64,000 bases of DNA, taken from positions 4,070,674 to 4,134,673 of the forward strand of contig OZ026559.1 in assembly GCA_964020155.1 (NCBI GenBank), written 5' to 3'. The DNA comes from Chondrilla cf. caribensis. Lineage: Eukaryota > Porifera > Demospongiae > Chondrillida > Chondrillidae. The translations under genes were made by a program, and so were the position numbers. Of this stretch, positions 10,441 through 22,560 are shown piece after piece (position 1 is the stretch's first letter; each line of letters begins with the position of its first letter). Below the pieces are notes generated by a model that saw only the letters and a program-made list of their open reading frames with translations, had not been told where the DNA came from and did no database searches.

Positions 10441-11260
10441 TATGGAGATCCAGAGCATGACAATTCTAAATTTTGAATATTTATTGACAGCAGTTCACTA
10501 AAGCGAGTCTCAATTAATATAGCACTACATACATGCATGTATTATGTACTGCAAATATTATAATGTCTGTTATACCATATTGTCTGAAATTTTCACAAAA
10601 TTAATATCTCTTGAAAATTTCGGACATTTCAGTATATAATGCAAAGCCATGCAAGCATGCATTCATGACCTGGTATGTAGTCACAAACACACGTATACCT
10701 TTCACTTGTATACGTAGTACCTGGGCTATCCTTAGCTGTATATAGCTACCTAGTGTGGCTAGAAGCCTCACAACCTGTAATGAAGTTGTTATTGCATGCA
10801 TGGGTCTTCAATTACATGCTTGGTCGAGTTGGAGGGAACACAGCAATCCTTCACATCATATGATGTTGATCAAGGTACCGTTGTATGGGTATAGTGTGAA
10901 TGTGTATTTTATACGCACTACGTTGCTTTTCAGTGGATCCATTACACAAGAACGAACATATACTTAATATCATTATTTATTGCATCACATATTATTCATA
11001 ATATTATATCACCCACTCATAACACACTATCATATGCACATCCACCAATGCACATGCATTCACTCTTGTAGTTATACAACAAAGGTAGCAGTCAGCTGCC
11101 AAAGCATTTGATGCAATATAGCTTTCTGTGGCTAGAAAACTCCATTAAAATGGCCTATGAGGCTGGTATAATCAACTAGAGGACTAGGACATGCAATATT
11201 TCTGACTATGCATTATCAGAAGTTCACTAAAGAACTATTATAGCACCTACTGGAGTATTG
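10441..11260. other. Spacer shared with the second block
   Basis: No gene is seen. It is alignable by eye to 29220-30060 and, in its right half, to 39600-40080, so it is common upstream flank of the B, D and G collagen genes. Confidence 0.55.
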
Positions 11261-11279
11261 CATGTTGTGTCACAAGAAT

Positions 11280-11454
11280 CAAGTACAATTTTCCTGGTTG
11301 CTATGGTCACAGTTGTCATGGTGAATGTTGATTGTATGGCACACTTGGTCATTATCATGGCTTTCTTATGAATATAATTATGACGATAATAAATATAATT
11401 CAACCTGTGGTTACCTGCCTGTAGATCCGCTTGAATAGTGTAACCTCTGTAGTA
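11280..11454 (+). promoter_or_regulatory. Upstream region of collagen gene B
   Basis: It contains CAGTTGTCATGGTGA at 11311, TATGAATAT at 11367 (88 bp before the ATG) and an AAATATAAT TATA-like box at 11391. The same order and spacing occur before the genes at 30325 and 40279. Confidence 0.55.
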
Positions 11455-12828
11455 ATGGAGCTGAAAATATTCCCCATTATCTTTTTGTTTCTCTCCGTTA
11501 TTGGAAACTCTTGTTACTCTGAAAAACTACCCTCTCCCCAACCCTCTCCATCTCCATCTCCCAGTTCTGAGCAGTGTAATGCAAGACGCCTGCCAATGGG
11601 ACCACTGGTAGGTCCTCCTGGTCGTGATGGAGCTCCCGGTCGTGATGGTCGTGACGGAGTTGGGGCAGCAGGTCGCGATGGTCTCCCCGGTCCAGCTGGT
11701 CCTCCAGGTGCTCCAGGCTCTCCAGGTCCCAGTGGAGTCAACCTCGATGAACTTCGTGAAATTGTTCGTTTGATGGCAAAAGAAGAACTGAAGAACTTAA
11801 CATCTGAAGATCGTGAACCGGTGAAGGTTGTTGTGGAGTATGATAAACTGTGTCCCACAACCATTCCCACTCCCTCCACACCCACCACTAGACCTATAAC
11901 AAGAGTGAATCCTTCACCAAGTACCAAGGGAACAGTCAGACCCACCTTGTCCACTAGACCCCCGATCTTCCCTAGTCCAGGGACTCATCTCTTTGTGAGG
12001 ACCTGCCGACGTGGACTGAGCCGCGCGGATGCTGCTCCTTCTTGTCGTCTCATTCTCTTGTGCGATCCAACTAGTCCTTCAGGATTCTACTGGATTGAGA
12101 CCAGCCACCTCTATGACAGTGCTCGCTCTCTCAATCAAATGTACTGTTACATGGAATTCGGTAAGTGCCTGGTCCCAGGGATCACTAGAGTGGGTCTGAT
12201 CAACATGACCAAGGATAATTCTAGTTGTCCAAGACACTTGGAACTGATAGAGCAATCAGGAAAGAGAATGTGCGATAGTCCACTCACAGGTACCCGGTTC
12301 ACGTCAGTTGTATTTCCAACTTTCAACATCAAATACAATCACGTTTGTGGTAGAGCAGTGGGGTATGCTCGTTACGGACCACATGCCTTCTACTACAGTG
12401 TTACTGGCTCTTACAAATCCATTGACCAACCTTATGTTCATGGACTGTCCATCACGTACACAATCAATGATGAACGCAAGCACATCTGGTCCCTGGCTGG
12501 AGGGTGGACAGACCCTGGTGATGGAGGTGCCCACAACTGTCCATGTGCTGGTGGCTCATCCTACCGTCCTCCGTCTTATGTTGGTGATGACTACTACTGT
12601 GAATCAGGTAGTCATTCTTCTGTATCTCAAAAGTGGTACATGGACAATCCCCTTTGGGACGGACAGGGTTGTCACTCCTCCTCCCGTTGCTGTGACAACA
12701 GACGTCAGCCATGGTTCTGGCAGATCTTACCTGAAATGACTGATTCTGATATTGAGGTTCGCTGGCTGCATCCAACTGGATCAGGCTACAATGTTGGTAT
12801 CGAACAACTTGAGCTATATGTCTACTGA
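11455..12828 (+). CDS. Secreted collagen-domain protein B
   Basis: This is a 457-residue single-exon gene. I chose the ATG at 11455 (MELKIFPIIFLFLSVIGNSC) rather than an upstream in-frame one, because the paralogues share this start and it heads a clean signal peptide. Then come a Ser-Pro run, EQCNARRLPMGP, Gly-X-Y triplets (about 49-94, one break after GRDGV), the neck [20 protein letters not shown], the motif [14 protein letters not shown], a Thr/Pro-rich linker (about 134-188) and the Cys-rich C-terminal domain (about 194-457, ending GIEQLELYVY). It belongs to the B/D/G subtype, marked by FPSPGTHLFVRTC and YCYMEFGKCLVPG. The linker is a candidate O-glycosylation region and is the most variable part between copies. 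Confidence 0.87.
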   Translation: MELKIFPIIFLFLSVIGNSCYSEKLPSPQPSPSPSPSSEQCNARRLPMGPLVGPPGRDGAPGRDGRDGVGAAGRDGLPGPAGPPGAPGSPGPSGVNLDELREIVRLMAKEELKNLTSEDREPVKVVVEYDKLCPTTIPTPSTPTTRPITRVNPSPSTKGTVRPTLSTRPPIFPSPGTHLFVRTCRRGLSRADAAPSCRLILLCDPTSPSGFYWIETSHLYDSARSLNQMYCYMEFGKCLVPGITRVGLINMTKDNSSCPRHLELIEQSGKRMCDSPLTGTRFTSVVFPTFNIKYNHVCGRAVGYARYGPHAFYYSVTGSYKSIDQPYVHGLSITYTINDERKHIWSLAGGWTDPGDGGAHNCPCAGGSSYRPPSYVGDDYYCESGSHSSVSQKWYMDNPLWDGQGCHSSSRCCDNRRQPWFWQILPEMTDSDIEVRWLHPTGSGYNVGIEQLELYVY

Positions 12829-14980
12829 CAGGACTTAGTCCACCGCAACAATGATAGTGAGTAGTGTCTGCTAATTACACAGATTTCAGCATCAGAAGTA
12901 CACAATTTCACAGCAAATATCACATAGGATTGATTATATATAAACAGACTGATCACTAGTTTGATTCATAATATAATTATTAATATTATAACCAATTTCT
13001 ATAATAATAATAATGATTATTGACTAATCAGTATATACAATACTATTATGCTGTGGCGTGTAATTGCCTGCCTGAACACAATAGTCATACACATGTTCAG
13101 TAATGTAATCATGTGACACTGGACACATACAGCTGTGTACATGATGACACATACTGCTGTACATACGTAACTAAATACATCATAACAATGATGGATATTT
13201 TAGTTCCGACGACACTAGATGGTTTAGCCCGATTGATGTGGTAGAAGGCATTAAGGAGTTGTTGATAGTTGTCAGGATAGTAGCACAGCCTTAGTCTCGT
13301 ATAACTTCCACTGTGCGATGAAATATCGGAATTTTGATGGAATTGTGTCTGGTTAACGAGACTAGCACAGCCTAGTATATACATAATAATATTATGGGTA
13401 TATTACTAGACTTGGTCCCACTGCTATTCAGGCAGCAAACACTATTATGGATTTTTATATCTGTAAACTTGAATTTTGATATGAAAATACTTATATTCTG
13501 TAACAGTTGTAACAGTTTCAACTTTTTATTTTATGTACCCTTCAATTATTATTTAACCCCTTTCTAGATTTACATGTAGCTGTTTTCCCACGTTGTGAGG
13601 TAAAAGCAATAAACATAACCTTTTCATACCAACCCTCATACAGGGAAGGATTGTAGGTAATGCTTCAAAACAGCTCACACTCAAGAGGCAACATGTTCAC
13701 TTGGGAATTAACCTAATTCCAGCTGCTTTCAATCCACGAACTTATGAACAAACGCATGACCTATTTATGCATTAACTCTGGTGTAAGCCCATCACATACA
13801 CTGAAATAGTACTAATTATCTTTAATTGTTTGTTTTAAGGGGGAACTAATGGTTGCAAATTTGTGGACCTCGAGATCAGTCAATTTGTGAACCTTAGTCA
13901 ACACTGTGTTGAGTACTGTTCAATTTTGAAACAGCTGATATAATTCATAGTGAAGCGACTCAATCCAGTACTGTTATATATTAGTAGGGTATAATAATAA
14001 CCTGTTCTTTATTCCATATTTAACGTTTTCACAATTTTAGTTTCTTTTGTTCGATTCTATACACTTGTATATCATATTAAAATATTACTATAGTGACAGT
14101 GCACGTTAGACCATTGCACAACTTAATAAGTATTAATCCATGTTAACCGCTTAGCTTATACTCCTGGTTCGTATATGAATAAGGTCATACAATTTTACCT
14201 GCTTAATTGCTGGATGCATAATAACTGCACTTCATAATAATGACTATGTACATGCATGTTTTGTGTGCCCTCCCACAGGAAGATGCATTGATTAATAGGA
14301 TTTGGGTTATGTTTCCATGATTCACACATCCACCGTGATACAAATTATTGTGTGCAATTCAATAATTTTGTTGAATGAATTGTTCGACACACTTAGTGAA
14401 CATTCATTATTATTAAAATTGTCTGTTAGTTTGTGCCGGAAAACTGTAGTGGACAAGGAGGTTTGGCAGATGCAGTAGTAACAGATTGAAGAGATAGATT
14501 TGCTGTACATACACACAAATATACTGACATGTTGACAACCTTGGATTCAATGCCACAGAAAGTAGGTTTGTGTTCGGGATTTGTATTGATGTATAATTGT
14601 TTCTTTATATACAATTGATATCATAATCTTAATTCAAGACCATTATGAAGATTTGATACAATTTCAACCTTGAGCTCGAACTGTTCAATGTACACTTTAG
14701 CAAGGTTCCGTTTGAACCATAATGCATAACTGCAATACTATACAGTTGCCATAGCAACATAACATGGCAGCAGGAATGTTTCCCAAGAGATCTAGTAGAC
14801 CCCATACCTAGAGCATTGTGCTGACAAAGCACATAATTGAATGTGTTGTTTCATCCAACACTGCATATTTTATGCCAATACAATTCAGTATTGTACACCT
14901 GTGATATCAATGCCAGTCCCATGTGTGTGCTAATGTCGCTGTGTTACTTGTTAATCATCTCCAGCATAGAAAGTTCTGCG
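12829..14980. other. Spacer between collagen genes B and C
   Basis: No complete gene is seen. It contains the small relic at 13200-13285 and otherwise AT-rich sequence that I could not match to other parts of the window. Confidence 0.55.
13200..13285 (-). pseudogene. Seven-helix exon 1 relic, about 75 bp
   Basis: GACACTAGATGGTTTAGCCC and GTAGAAGGCATTAAGGAGTT, then GTTGATAGTTGTCAGGATA, match the middle of exon 1 (minus-strand residues DNYQQLLNAF..NRAKPSSV). Both ends run into unrelated sequence. Confidence 0.75.
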
Positions 14981-16460
14981 ATGACAAAATCTAATACTCT
15001 TGTCTTTCTGTCCCTTTCTCTTCTCTCTAGCTGCTGTTTGTCCCAAGAGAAGCAGTCTCAACCTTCTCCATCTCCTTCTTCTCCCAGTTCTGACCAGTGT
15101 AATGCAGGATACTTGTTACAGGGTCCACTGGTAGGTCCTCCTGGTCGTGATGGAGCTCCCGGTCGTGATGGGGTAGCAGGTCGTGATGGCAAAGATGGCT
15201 CTCCGGGGATACCATCTCCTCCTGGCCCCCCAGGCCCCCCAGGTCCCCCTGGTCCTAGTGATGGTCTTCCTGGCTCTCCTGGACTCCCTGGTCCAGCTGG
15301 TCCCACTGGTCCTCCGGGATCTCCAGGTCCCAGTGGAGTCAACTTTGATGAACTTCGTGAGATTGTTCGTTTGATGGCTAAAGAAGAACTGAAGAACTTG
15401 ACATCTGAAGATCGTGAACCAGTGAAGGTTGTTGTGGAGTATGATAAACTGTGTCCCACGAATGAGCCCACCCCCTCCACACCTACATATAATCCCCTAA
15501 AATCCTCACCAACTCCTAAGGAACCTAATCCCCTACCCACATTACCTACCAGGACCACAAGGCGATGTGCTCAAGGCCTGACTCGTAGCGACCCAGGTCA
15601 ATCTTGTCGAGATATCTATCAGTGCAACCCTCACCTCAGCTCAGGCTACTACTGCAACCCTCACCTCAGCTCAGGCTACTACTGCAACCCTCACCTCAGC
15701 TCAGGCTACTACTGGATAACCACAAAACATGGAATAAGATACTACGAAATACTCCATGCACTTTGTCTACTGTCAGATGGAAGACAAGAATTGTGGATTG
15801 CGAGGAATGATGAGAGTTGGGTTCTTGAACATGACAGACTCTGCAGTCAGCTGCCCTCCTTCATTGATCATGACCAATCAATCAGGGAAGAGACTTTGCA
15901 TCAGTTCGGTGGGTCGGGATCATTTTTCTTCAGTGGAATATGAAACTTACAATAAAAGCTATGAATATGTTTGCGGAAGAGCTGTTGGCTATGCTTACAA
16001 TACTCCACATGCTTTTTATTTCAGTAACCCAGGTAGAAGGATGTTCACATCAATTGACCAACCTTATGTCGCTGGATTGTCCATTACTTACAGAGCCAAT
16101 GGCAAACGCAACCACATTTGGTCCTTTGCTGGCGGGGCATATGGAAAGCAGGGAAGTGGTAATAACTGTCCTTGTGGTTATGGTGGTGATAGACCCCCAC
16201 GTTATGTTGACAACAACTACTATTGTGAGGCCAGTCCCTTGATTGCATGAAAGGAGAGAATATGGTACATGAACAACACTCTTTGGGACGGGAAGGACTG
16301 CTATCCCACATCTCGATGTTGTGACAACAGACGTCAGCCGTGGTTTTTGACTGCTCTACCAGATCGTGTGAATACCAATATTGAAGTACGCTGGATGGAT
16401 CCACAGTATAGAAGCAATGGCATGGTTGGCATCGAACTGCTGGAATTGTATGTGTACTAA
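14981..16460 (+). pseudogene. Secreted collagen-domain gene C, disrupted
   Basis: The start [20 protein letters not shown] is a signal peptide; an upstream in-frame ATG at 14837 would bury it. This copy has the longest collagen stretch in the window ([20 protein letters not shown] and further triplets to GPSGV). The first Cys-rich segment carries a perfect threefold 30-bp duplication, [10 protein letters not shown] x 3 (15623-15712). A frameshift follows between about 15725 and 15755: the domain resumes in another frame with [12 protein letters not shown]. An in-frame TGA at 16248-16250 then interrupts it, after which the frame stays open (WYMNNTLWDG) to the true end VGIELLELYVY. With two lesions it is probably dead. 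Its C-terminal domain forms a third subtype ([16 protein letters not shown]). Confidence 0.8.
15623..15712 (+). repeat. Perfect 30-bp in-frame triplication
   Basis: Three identical 30-bp units, each coding [10 protein letters not shown], lie side by side inside collagen gene C. Identity implies very recent slippage or unequal exchange. Confidence 0.95.
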
Positions 16461-18180
16461 CTATAGTGCGGTGTGGAACATTCATTGGTTAGCATCAATT
16501 TAACTAATAATATGAATGAAGTAATTATTAATTCTACATACAGTATTAATTTACATTGCTCTAGTTATTGAGTCTTACGTAAGTCTTGAGTGTGTTATAT
16601 ATAATTGAAGCTTTGATTTGTTACACAATGTATGTAATCTGAGAGCATGCATGGAGGGTGCATCTGTTTTACCTTTTCTCAACAGAAGATATCGAATCAA
16701 TAACATACACGACTACACTCATAAAATGTCATAAAATTGTACATATATTATTACACCAGCTCAGTGGTGTCAGAGTATAATCTTGATAATAATCATAATA
16801 TTATAGATAATGCCAGATGTGTATACATGTATATAGAAGTATATAGAGACAGGGTATTATTTTGATATTACTGAATGATATCAAAACATCCACATAGTCT
16901 CTTGTATAGAGACTGAGCTATTCTTATTAGCTGTAGCCACCTAGTGTGGCTAGAATATAGGATAGAATATAATAATAATAATAATAGAATATACAATAGA
17001 ACAGTAGAATATATACACCATTTCCACTAATTACCAACAATTTTGTAATGATAGTGTCTTGTACTCTGCTTGTTGTGCACTGCTTTTGTAATACTCTTGT
17101 GCAGTAAATATAACATTTGCGGCAGATATTTTATTTAGGCAAAGGGCCCTAATCCCAATCACTTCTTAAGTAACTCCAATCATTTAGCAATCTAGGCCAC
17201 TGCTTACTTTGTAAAAGAGGAGAAAGAGTATAGTTGTCAGGTAAGTATGAACCACATCCCTCACCTGTATGATATCCTAATTTTCTTTGGTGATTCCCTC
17301 TCTGCAACAAGATTACCTTCGAGTAGGCATTAATATATACATATAGACAGGAAGCATCAAAACCGCACGTGATAAGTGCTGAACCAGATATGTTGCTCTG
17401 ACACATGATACATGATAATCAATGAAGGAAATAAACAATACATATGATTGGGTATTATCTAGTCTATAAGGATGAAATGAAAGTACTGGTCATGGCGAGT
17501 CTTATAGACTTGCCCTATTGTGCTCCTTAGTGCAAGTCTTGGCTCTCTGGAGAAAGAAACTGGAAACTGGTTATATTAACAAACGATGACAAAAATATGC
17601 TAGCCCTACAAAGGACTATATAGTTTGCTTTCTGACAGTTCTTGAAAGTGCTTCATATGGCCCTTTCCTTGAGTGTGGCTTGTAACATCATTAAACCCCC
17701 GTGTGCTGCACTGAAGTGGTCTTGACAGAGCTTACAGTAGGCAAATGATGGTCCACAAATACTAGCTGTGATTCCAGGTGGAACCGTCCACGTAGACAGG
17801 AAATCTCGCTGGTTTTCATTTGGCTGACTGAAAGGACTTCCATGTGTCTAACTTGCCCCATGGTTGCACCATAGAAACTCCATACTACACAATCTGAGGA
17901 TAATTTATTCATAGCATAAAGAATTAAATTTTATTCATATCATGAATAAATTATCCATTGCATGAGTGCATATTCCATACAAGTCATTCCTTTATCGTTC
18001 AACGGAGAGAAATCCTAATTTCTGTACAATTGCGAATAATTACCTATGGTTGGCAGCACTGTGTTTGGTGTGCAACTATTATTATTCACATTAATTGCAT
18101 ATTTTGTCCAAATTCCTGCAGTATTCCTTCATTTTCAATCAATGATCTTATATGACACTTATAATAATATACATAGCTGT
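16461..18180. other. Spacer, no convincing gene
   Basis: AT-rich sequence. A 14-bp perfect inverted repeat, GATAATTTATTCAT, lies at 17899-17912 and 17942-17955. Minus-strand open frames at 17149-17406 and 17691-17912 have no start context, signal or match to anything I recognise. Confidence 0.5.
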
Positions 18181-18570
18181 GTAGTCCACATGTACAAATC
18201 TATGTTGTTATCAGTGTAGTTTATTGCCGGGTATGTCCTCCATGGATAGGTCCCAAGTGAGCACTCCTCAGGAAGTGGGTCTGTGTAGTTGAAGTAGGCT
18301 ATGATGACACTAGATGGTTTAGCCCGATTTATGGGGTAGAATGCATTGAGGAGTTTGCATGATAGTTGATGGTATGTAAGCTTAATTTAATGGAGTTTAG
18401 TACTCCAAAGAGATCATCATAGCAATCTTCGAACTCCTTCAGTTTCATCATTCCAAATTTGGTGATTGATGTGAGTGGGGGGGGGGGGGGGTGACAGAGG
18501 TCGGGTTTGACCATTTGGGGGATAGTACCATGCATCTCTGTAATCACCTACACATAAACGTATATTGTGG
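18180..18570 (-). pseudogene. Diverged seven-helix exon 1 relic
   Basis: Read on the minus strand, the first part gives LKEFEDCYDDLFGVLNSIK, a diverged version of the CDD..ILNSIKAYP stretch. The second part (18190-18340) matches the later half of exon 1 closely. A frame change separates them, and a poly-G run lies at 18477-18491. It sits 3' of the intact copy at 18774, and the same pair of relic plus gene recurs at 53690-55954. Confidence 0.65.
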
Positions 18571-18773
18571 AACTTTTATATAATACCATTTGAATCATAA
18601 AGTATAGAAATGCAAGTGCTATGCCTACATACAAAAGGAGTATGTCAATATTAATTGTAATGTGATTATGCATAGTGTTGTGTGTAGAACATTATTGAAA
18701 TGATAACTATATAAAATGAATAGCGAGAGCATAGCATACTGCTGCACATATTTATTGATATCAAATGTGCTAT

Positions 18774-20475
18774 CTACTGGAAGTTTTGTCGTTGAAAAAT
18801 TTGCCTCATCTCCAACTTCACTTTGTGATACAACACCTGTATCATCCATGATGCTATTGGTAGGGCAGTGTAGCGTAGTACAAAGTAGAGAGATTTGGTG
18901 AAGCTCTGAGTCTCTTCTCCATATTTACTCAAATGTAGTACAAGTGTAATACTGAATGTTAATGATCCAAATCCAAAGACAAGTACTGCTATGAACATGA
19001 GTAGCAGTATCTGTCGAAGTGCTTGTTTTGGTGTGATTCTGTATTCCTCTTCTCTGATGAAGATTTGATCGATTGTGAAGGGAGCGGATGTTACGATGAT
19101 GCATACAAACATTGCACACCACACTGTGAGAATGCCAAATCCATACAAGTGTGGATTAGCACTCACTAACAAGAATTGAAATGGAAGATGTAGTAATAGA
19201 CCCATTACACTCATGATGTAGATCCCCCAGAGAGATATTGTTGTAATGACTCTGTGTTGATTTCTTCCACAACATTTTGTGAATATGCTCAATGTTCTGG
19301 GAATGGGAAATGTAATGTACTTGGTGTGAATGTAGGCGAGCATTAGGGAGCTGATTAGCACGAAACACAAAAGAAAGTTTGATGTTGTACAAGTTTTATC
19401 AGTATATTTTCTATATGGATAACATGTAGCAATGAGTAATTTGAGTATCATGTAAATGTTGAAGACATGAGCAAGACTTGCTACAGCCCAGAAGAATGGT
19501 ACTTTAGCTTTGCTCCTACTTTGTTGTAGACTCTTGATCAGTTGTCCTCCCTTGGTGTAGAGTAGGAACGGAGTTAGTAGACCGATAGTGATGATTAGTG
19601 CATAGAATCCAGGATTTGGAATGCCTTGGTTTTTTGTTCCCTGAGGCATTTGGTTACGAACCCGAACATCATATCTAAGTTTTGACCCAAACATCAAATT
19701 CATGTATAACACTCCTGACGATTTCTCTTCATATTGTCTTTGAAGTTTTCCAGAAATCACTGACAAAATCTACATTTTTATTTTAAGAAGGAATGAGATT
19801 CACATTAGCAGACCCGGTACAGATCAGTTATGTTGAACAAGAATCGATGAACTGATGCAAGAAAGTACATTGTTGTCCACATGCCTTACCTTGCTTACCA
19901 TAGTATGTATGTCACGGATTGTACATGTATGCATGTATAAATAATGTATAAGATATATGCAACAACATAATATATACCTGTATAGTGACAGCTCCTAATG
20001 TTGGATTGCCATCAAGAATGAGTGGAGTTTTGATGCAAGCAATCTGGGATGGTGAGTAAAAAGGCGAAGATTTGTTGAATAAAAGATAGTAGGTCACAGT
20101 GGGTAGGTATTCTCCAAATTCTAGTAGTATTCCTTCATTATCAATGCTATATATCGGTGTGGTGGTCCACATGTACCAATATATGTTGTGATAAGTGTAG
20201 TTTATTCCCGGGTATGTCCTCCATGGATAGGTCCCAAGTGAGCACTCTTCAGGAAGTGGGTCTGTGTAGTTGGTGAAGTAGGCTATGATGACACTAGATG
20301 GTTTAGCCCGATTGATGGGGTAGAAGGCATTGAGAAGTTGTTGATAGTTGTCGGGATAAGCTTTGATGGAGTTCAATATTTCCGAGGGATCATCACAAAC
20401 TTGATAGCGATCACATCCTCCACAAATACCTTCTATGAGGATAGTCCACAGAACCAGTATTATTGCTGCACTCAT
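18774..20475 (-). CDS. Seven-helix membrane protein, copy 2 (receptor-like)
   Basis: There are two exons, 20475-19978 and 19769-18774, with donor CAG|GTATAT, acceptor AAATGTAG and phase 0; the total is about 497 residues. Exon 1 encodes a signal peptide (AIILVLWTILIEGICGG) and an ectodomain with CDRYQVCDD, CSLGTYPWRTYP, NYT and NKSS. Exon 2 starts ILSVISGKLQRQYEE and has about seven hydrophobic spans: FYALIITIGLLTPFLLY, FFWAVASLAHVFNIYMI, FLLCFVLISSLMLAYIH, one around SVMGLLLHLPFQFLLV, YGFGILTVWCAMFVCII, ILLLMFIAVLVFGFGSL and LYFVLRYTALPIASWMI. Conserved loops include ITFPIPRT, SANPHLYGFG and PFTIDQIF. It looks like a cell-surface receptor, but no known GPCR family signature is visible; orientation and ligand are inferred or unknown. 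Confidence 0.78.
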
Positions 20476-20586
20476 TCTTCACTCAATTGTACCTGGTCAT
20501 GGGGGCCAACAATAGTGAATGACTTTTATTATACAGTCAACTATATATTGCAAATTTTCACCTTCCATTCAGGATGTTTCCCATAT

Positions 20587-20884
20587 TTTTGGATCACAAT
20601 TTACTAATAATTTATAAAAATATATATTCGGATTCCTATTTTCACTTTCAAAATTATCCCTGACAAAACTGATTGCACAATACTAACTTCGTTTTGCTTT
20701 TGATTTCAACTCCTCCTGAGCTGATAGTCCACACATTTTTGGATCACAATTTACTAATAATATTATAAAAATATATATTCGGATTCCTATTTTCACTTTC
20801 AAAATTATCCCTGACAAAACTGATTGTACAATACTAACTTCGTTTTGCTTTCGAGTGCAACTTCTCCTGAGCTGATAGTCCACA
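20587..20884. repeat. Tandem duplication, about 149 bp x 2, upstream of copy 2
   Basis: TTTTGGATCACAATTTACTA through GAGCTGATAGTCCACAC occurs twice in a row. The matching flanks at 43760 and 56080 have a single copy. Confidence 0.8.
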
Positions 20885-21616
20885 CTAGAATACGATGCAT
20901 CCTACCAAGTCTTACACAGTTGTAGCTAGCTAGAGTGTATAATGAGCACAATAATATGGTAACACTTTGGTACATGCAATGTTCATGGGATGAACTCCAA
21001 CTGTTACAGGCCTACAGCTGCTGCAGACACCTCATTCATCCAACCCTTCAAAGTTTGCTGGGCGTTGGATAAAAAATGGGTGGTCTCTTCAGAGTTGAAT
21101 TCCAAGAGAACCGGTCAACCATCTTCAACCAGGCTGTTGGCTGAAGGTAGGTTTCATGTTTACTGTAATATACAGAGATTACCTGGTAGATAGGGTAGAC
21201 TGTGATAATAATATTATGATACATTTTACACACACTTTTGCATGTACATTCTGATGTGGTAGCAGTGATAATTAAATTTCACTATTGCTCTCCATGGACT
21301 GCCCATATCAAACTTAATACCAGAGGTACTGATAATTGTACTCTCTCCTGGAGGTGGTTTGGACCAGGTGGGGACCAGCAAGATAGGTCTTAAGCTTGTC
21401 ACACTGTGCTTCCCCTTCATTAATACATTACAAGTAATAATACATAAATTAAATCTTTTATGTACCTACACTAACCTCGTTATTCTCTAGCAGGATAATT
21501 CCACAAAGGATAAAGGATGTGTGACTTAGCTATACCCTACCAAGGATAATTCCCTTCTTAAAGTTTCCAGAACATCATTCTATTGCTTGAAGGTCACAAA
21601 ACCAAATTCACCAAAC

Positions 21617-21708
21617 ACACACACGCACACACAGCCCAGTGTGTGTGTGTGTATGTGGCTCTCTCGGTGCGTGTATGTGTGTGTGTGTGTGTGTGCGCGC
21701 ACGCACCC

Positions 21709-21737
<29 letters not shown>
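21617..21737. repeat. CA/TG microsatellite cluster
   Basis: A short CA run is followed by TG runs of opposite sense, with GCGCGCACGC in between. A related unit downstream (CACATGTCCAGTATAATTGT and on) also follows the TG tract at 33230-33535. Confidence 0.85.
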
Positions 21738-21740
<3 letters not shown>

Positions 21741-21839
21741 ACATAACATAATAGTCATGCACATGTCCAGTATAATTGTCATGTGGCACTGCATATACAT
21801 TCATAAGTCTACACAATACAGGGTCATTGGGAGCATTTG

Positions 21840-22560
21840 AATGGAAGAGAAGTGGTATATTCATAGAAATGGCAGAGAAATAGTCACTGATTTTTATTTA
21901 GTTCTGATTTTGACTCAACGTTTGACAAGGTGTTGTTTTATGACAGGGATACATTGCATTCTAGAGCTGTTCTATTTTCAGTACAAGCAGCATAGTAATG
22001 TATACGATATTAGCAGTAGAAGGCTGATGACGTAATAATCAATTTGCACCGTGTGACGACGGTCACGTGCAATAACACGTGTTCGATATTTGGCGGAGAT
22101 CGGACTAGCGTGAGTGCCTTCTTTTTGTTTGAGCGCATTTGAAAAATTTCTCAATCGCGAGAATTGATCAGGAAGGAAATGAGAATGAAGAATTCTTCGT
22201 ATTCCCTTTGAATAGATGATTTCCCTTTCCTGGAGCTCAGTGTGGAGTAGGAGAATGAAGTGATGGCAAAAGGATCGAACTCCTGCTGTGGTCCGAAAGA
22301 CAGTTCGACGAATTTTCGCCTGTGTCTATTACCTATATTTTGTACATAACCGTGATTGAAATATCAAGAAACGGATGCATTTTAACTGTATATTTGAGCG
22401 ACATTTTCAATAGAGTGGTTCGCTTTTGTTGTTCTGTGTACAATTATACATTATTTACACTGTTGTCGTTGTTGTTGTTGTTGTCGTTGCTCATAGGTTA
22501 TCATAATTCTATCCTGCCCTCTAGTACAGATTGAGATGATACAGACCTTAAGGTTCCCCT
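21840..22560. promoter_or_regulatory. Duplicated CpG-containing block with E-box and CRE-like sites
   Basis: It contains TGACGTAAT (22028), GTGACGACGGTCACGTG with an E-box at 22064, ACACGTGT at 22075 and TTTGGCGGAG. The block recurs at 56590-57400, where the second CACGTG and the TTTGGCGG remain but the first E-box is changed. It looks like a former promoter; short open frames after it (MAKGSNSCCGPKDSS) are not conserved enough to call. Confidence 0.4.

Noticed and set aside
11431..11454. Upstream start for collagen gene B (and 40255 for G)
   Set aside because: The eight extra residues precede a good signal peptide; gene D and the other paralogues start at the MEL codon.
17149..17406. Minus-strand 85-codon frame with several Cys
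   Set aside because: No start context, no splice sites I could pair, no domain recognised, and no second copy in the window.
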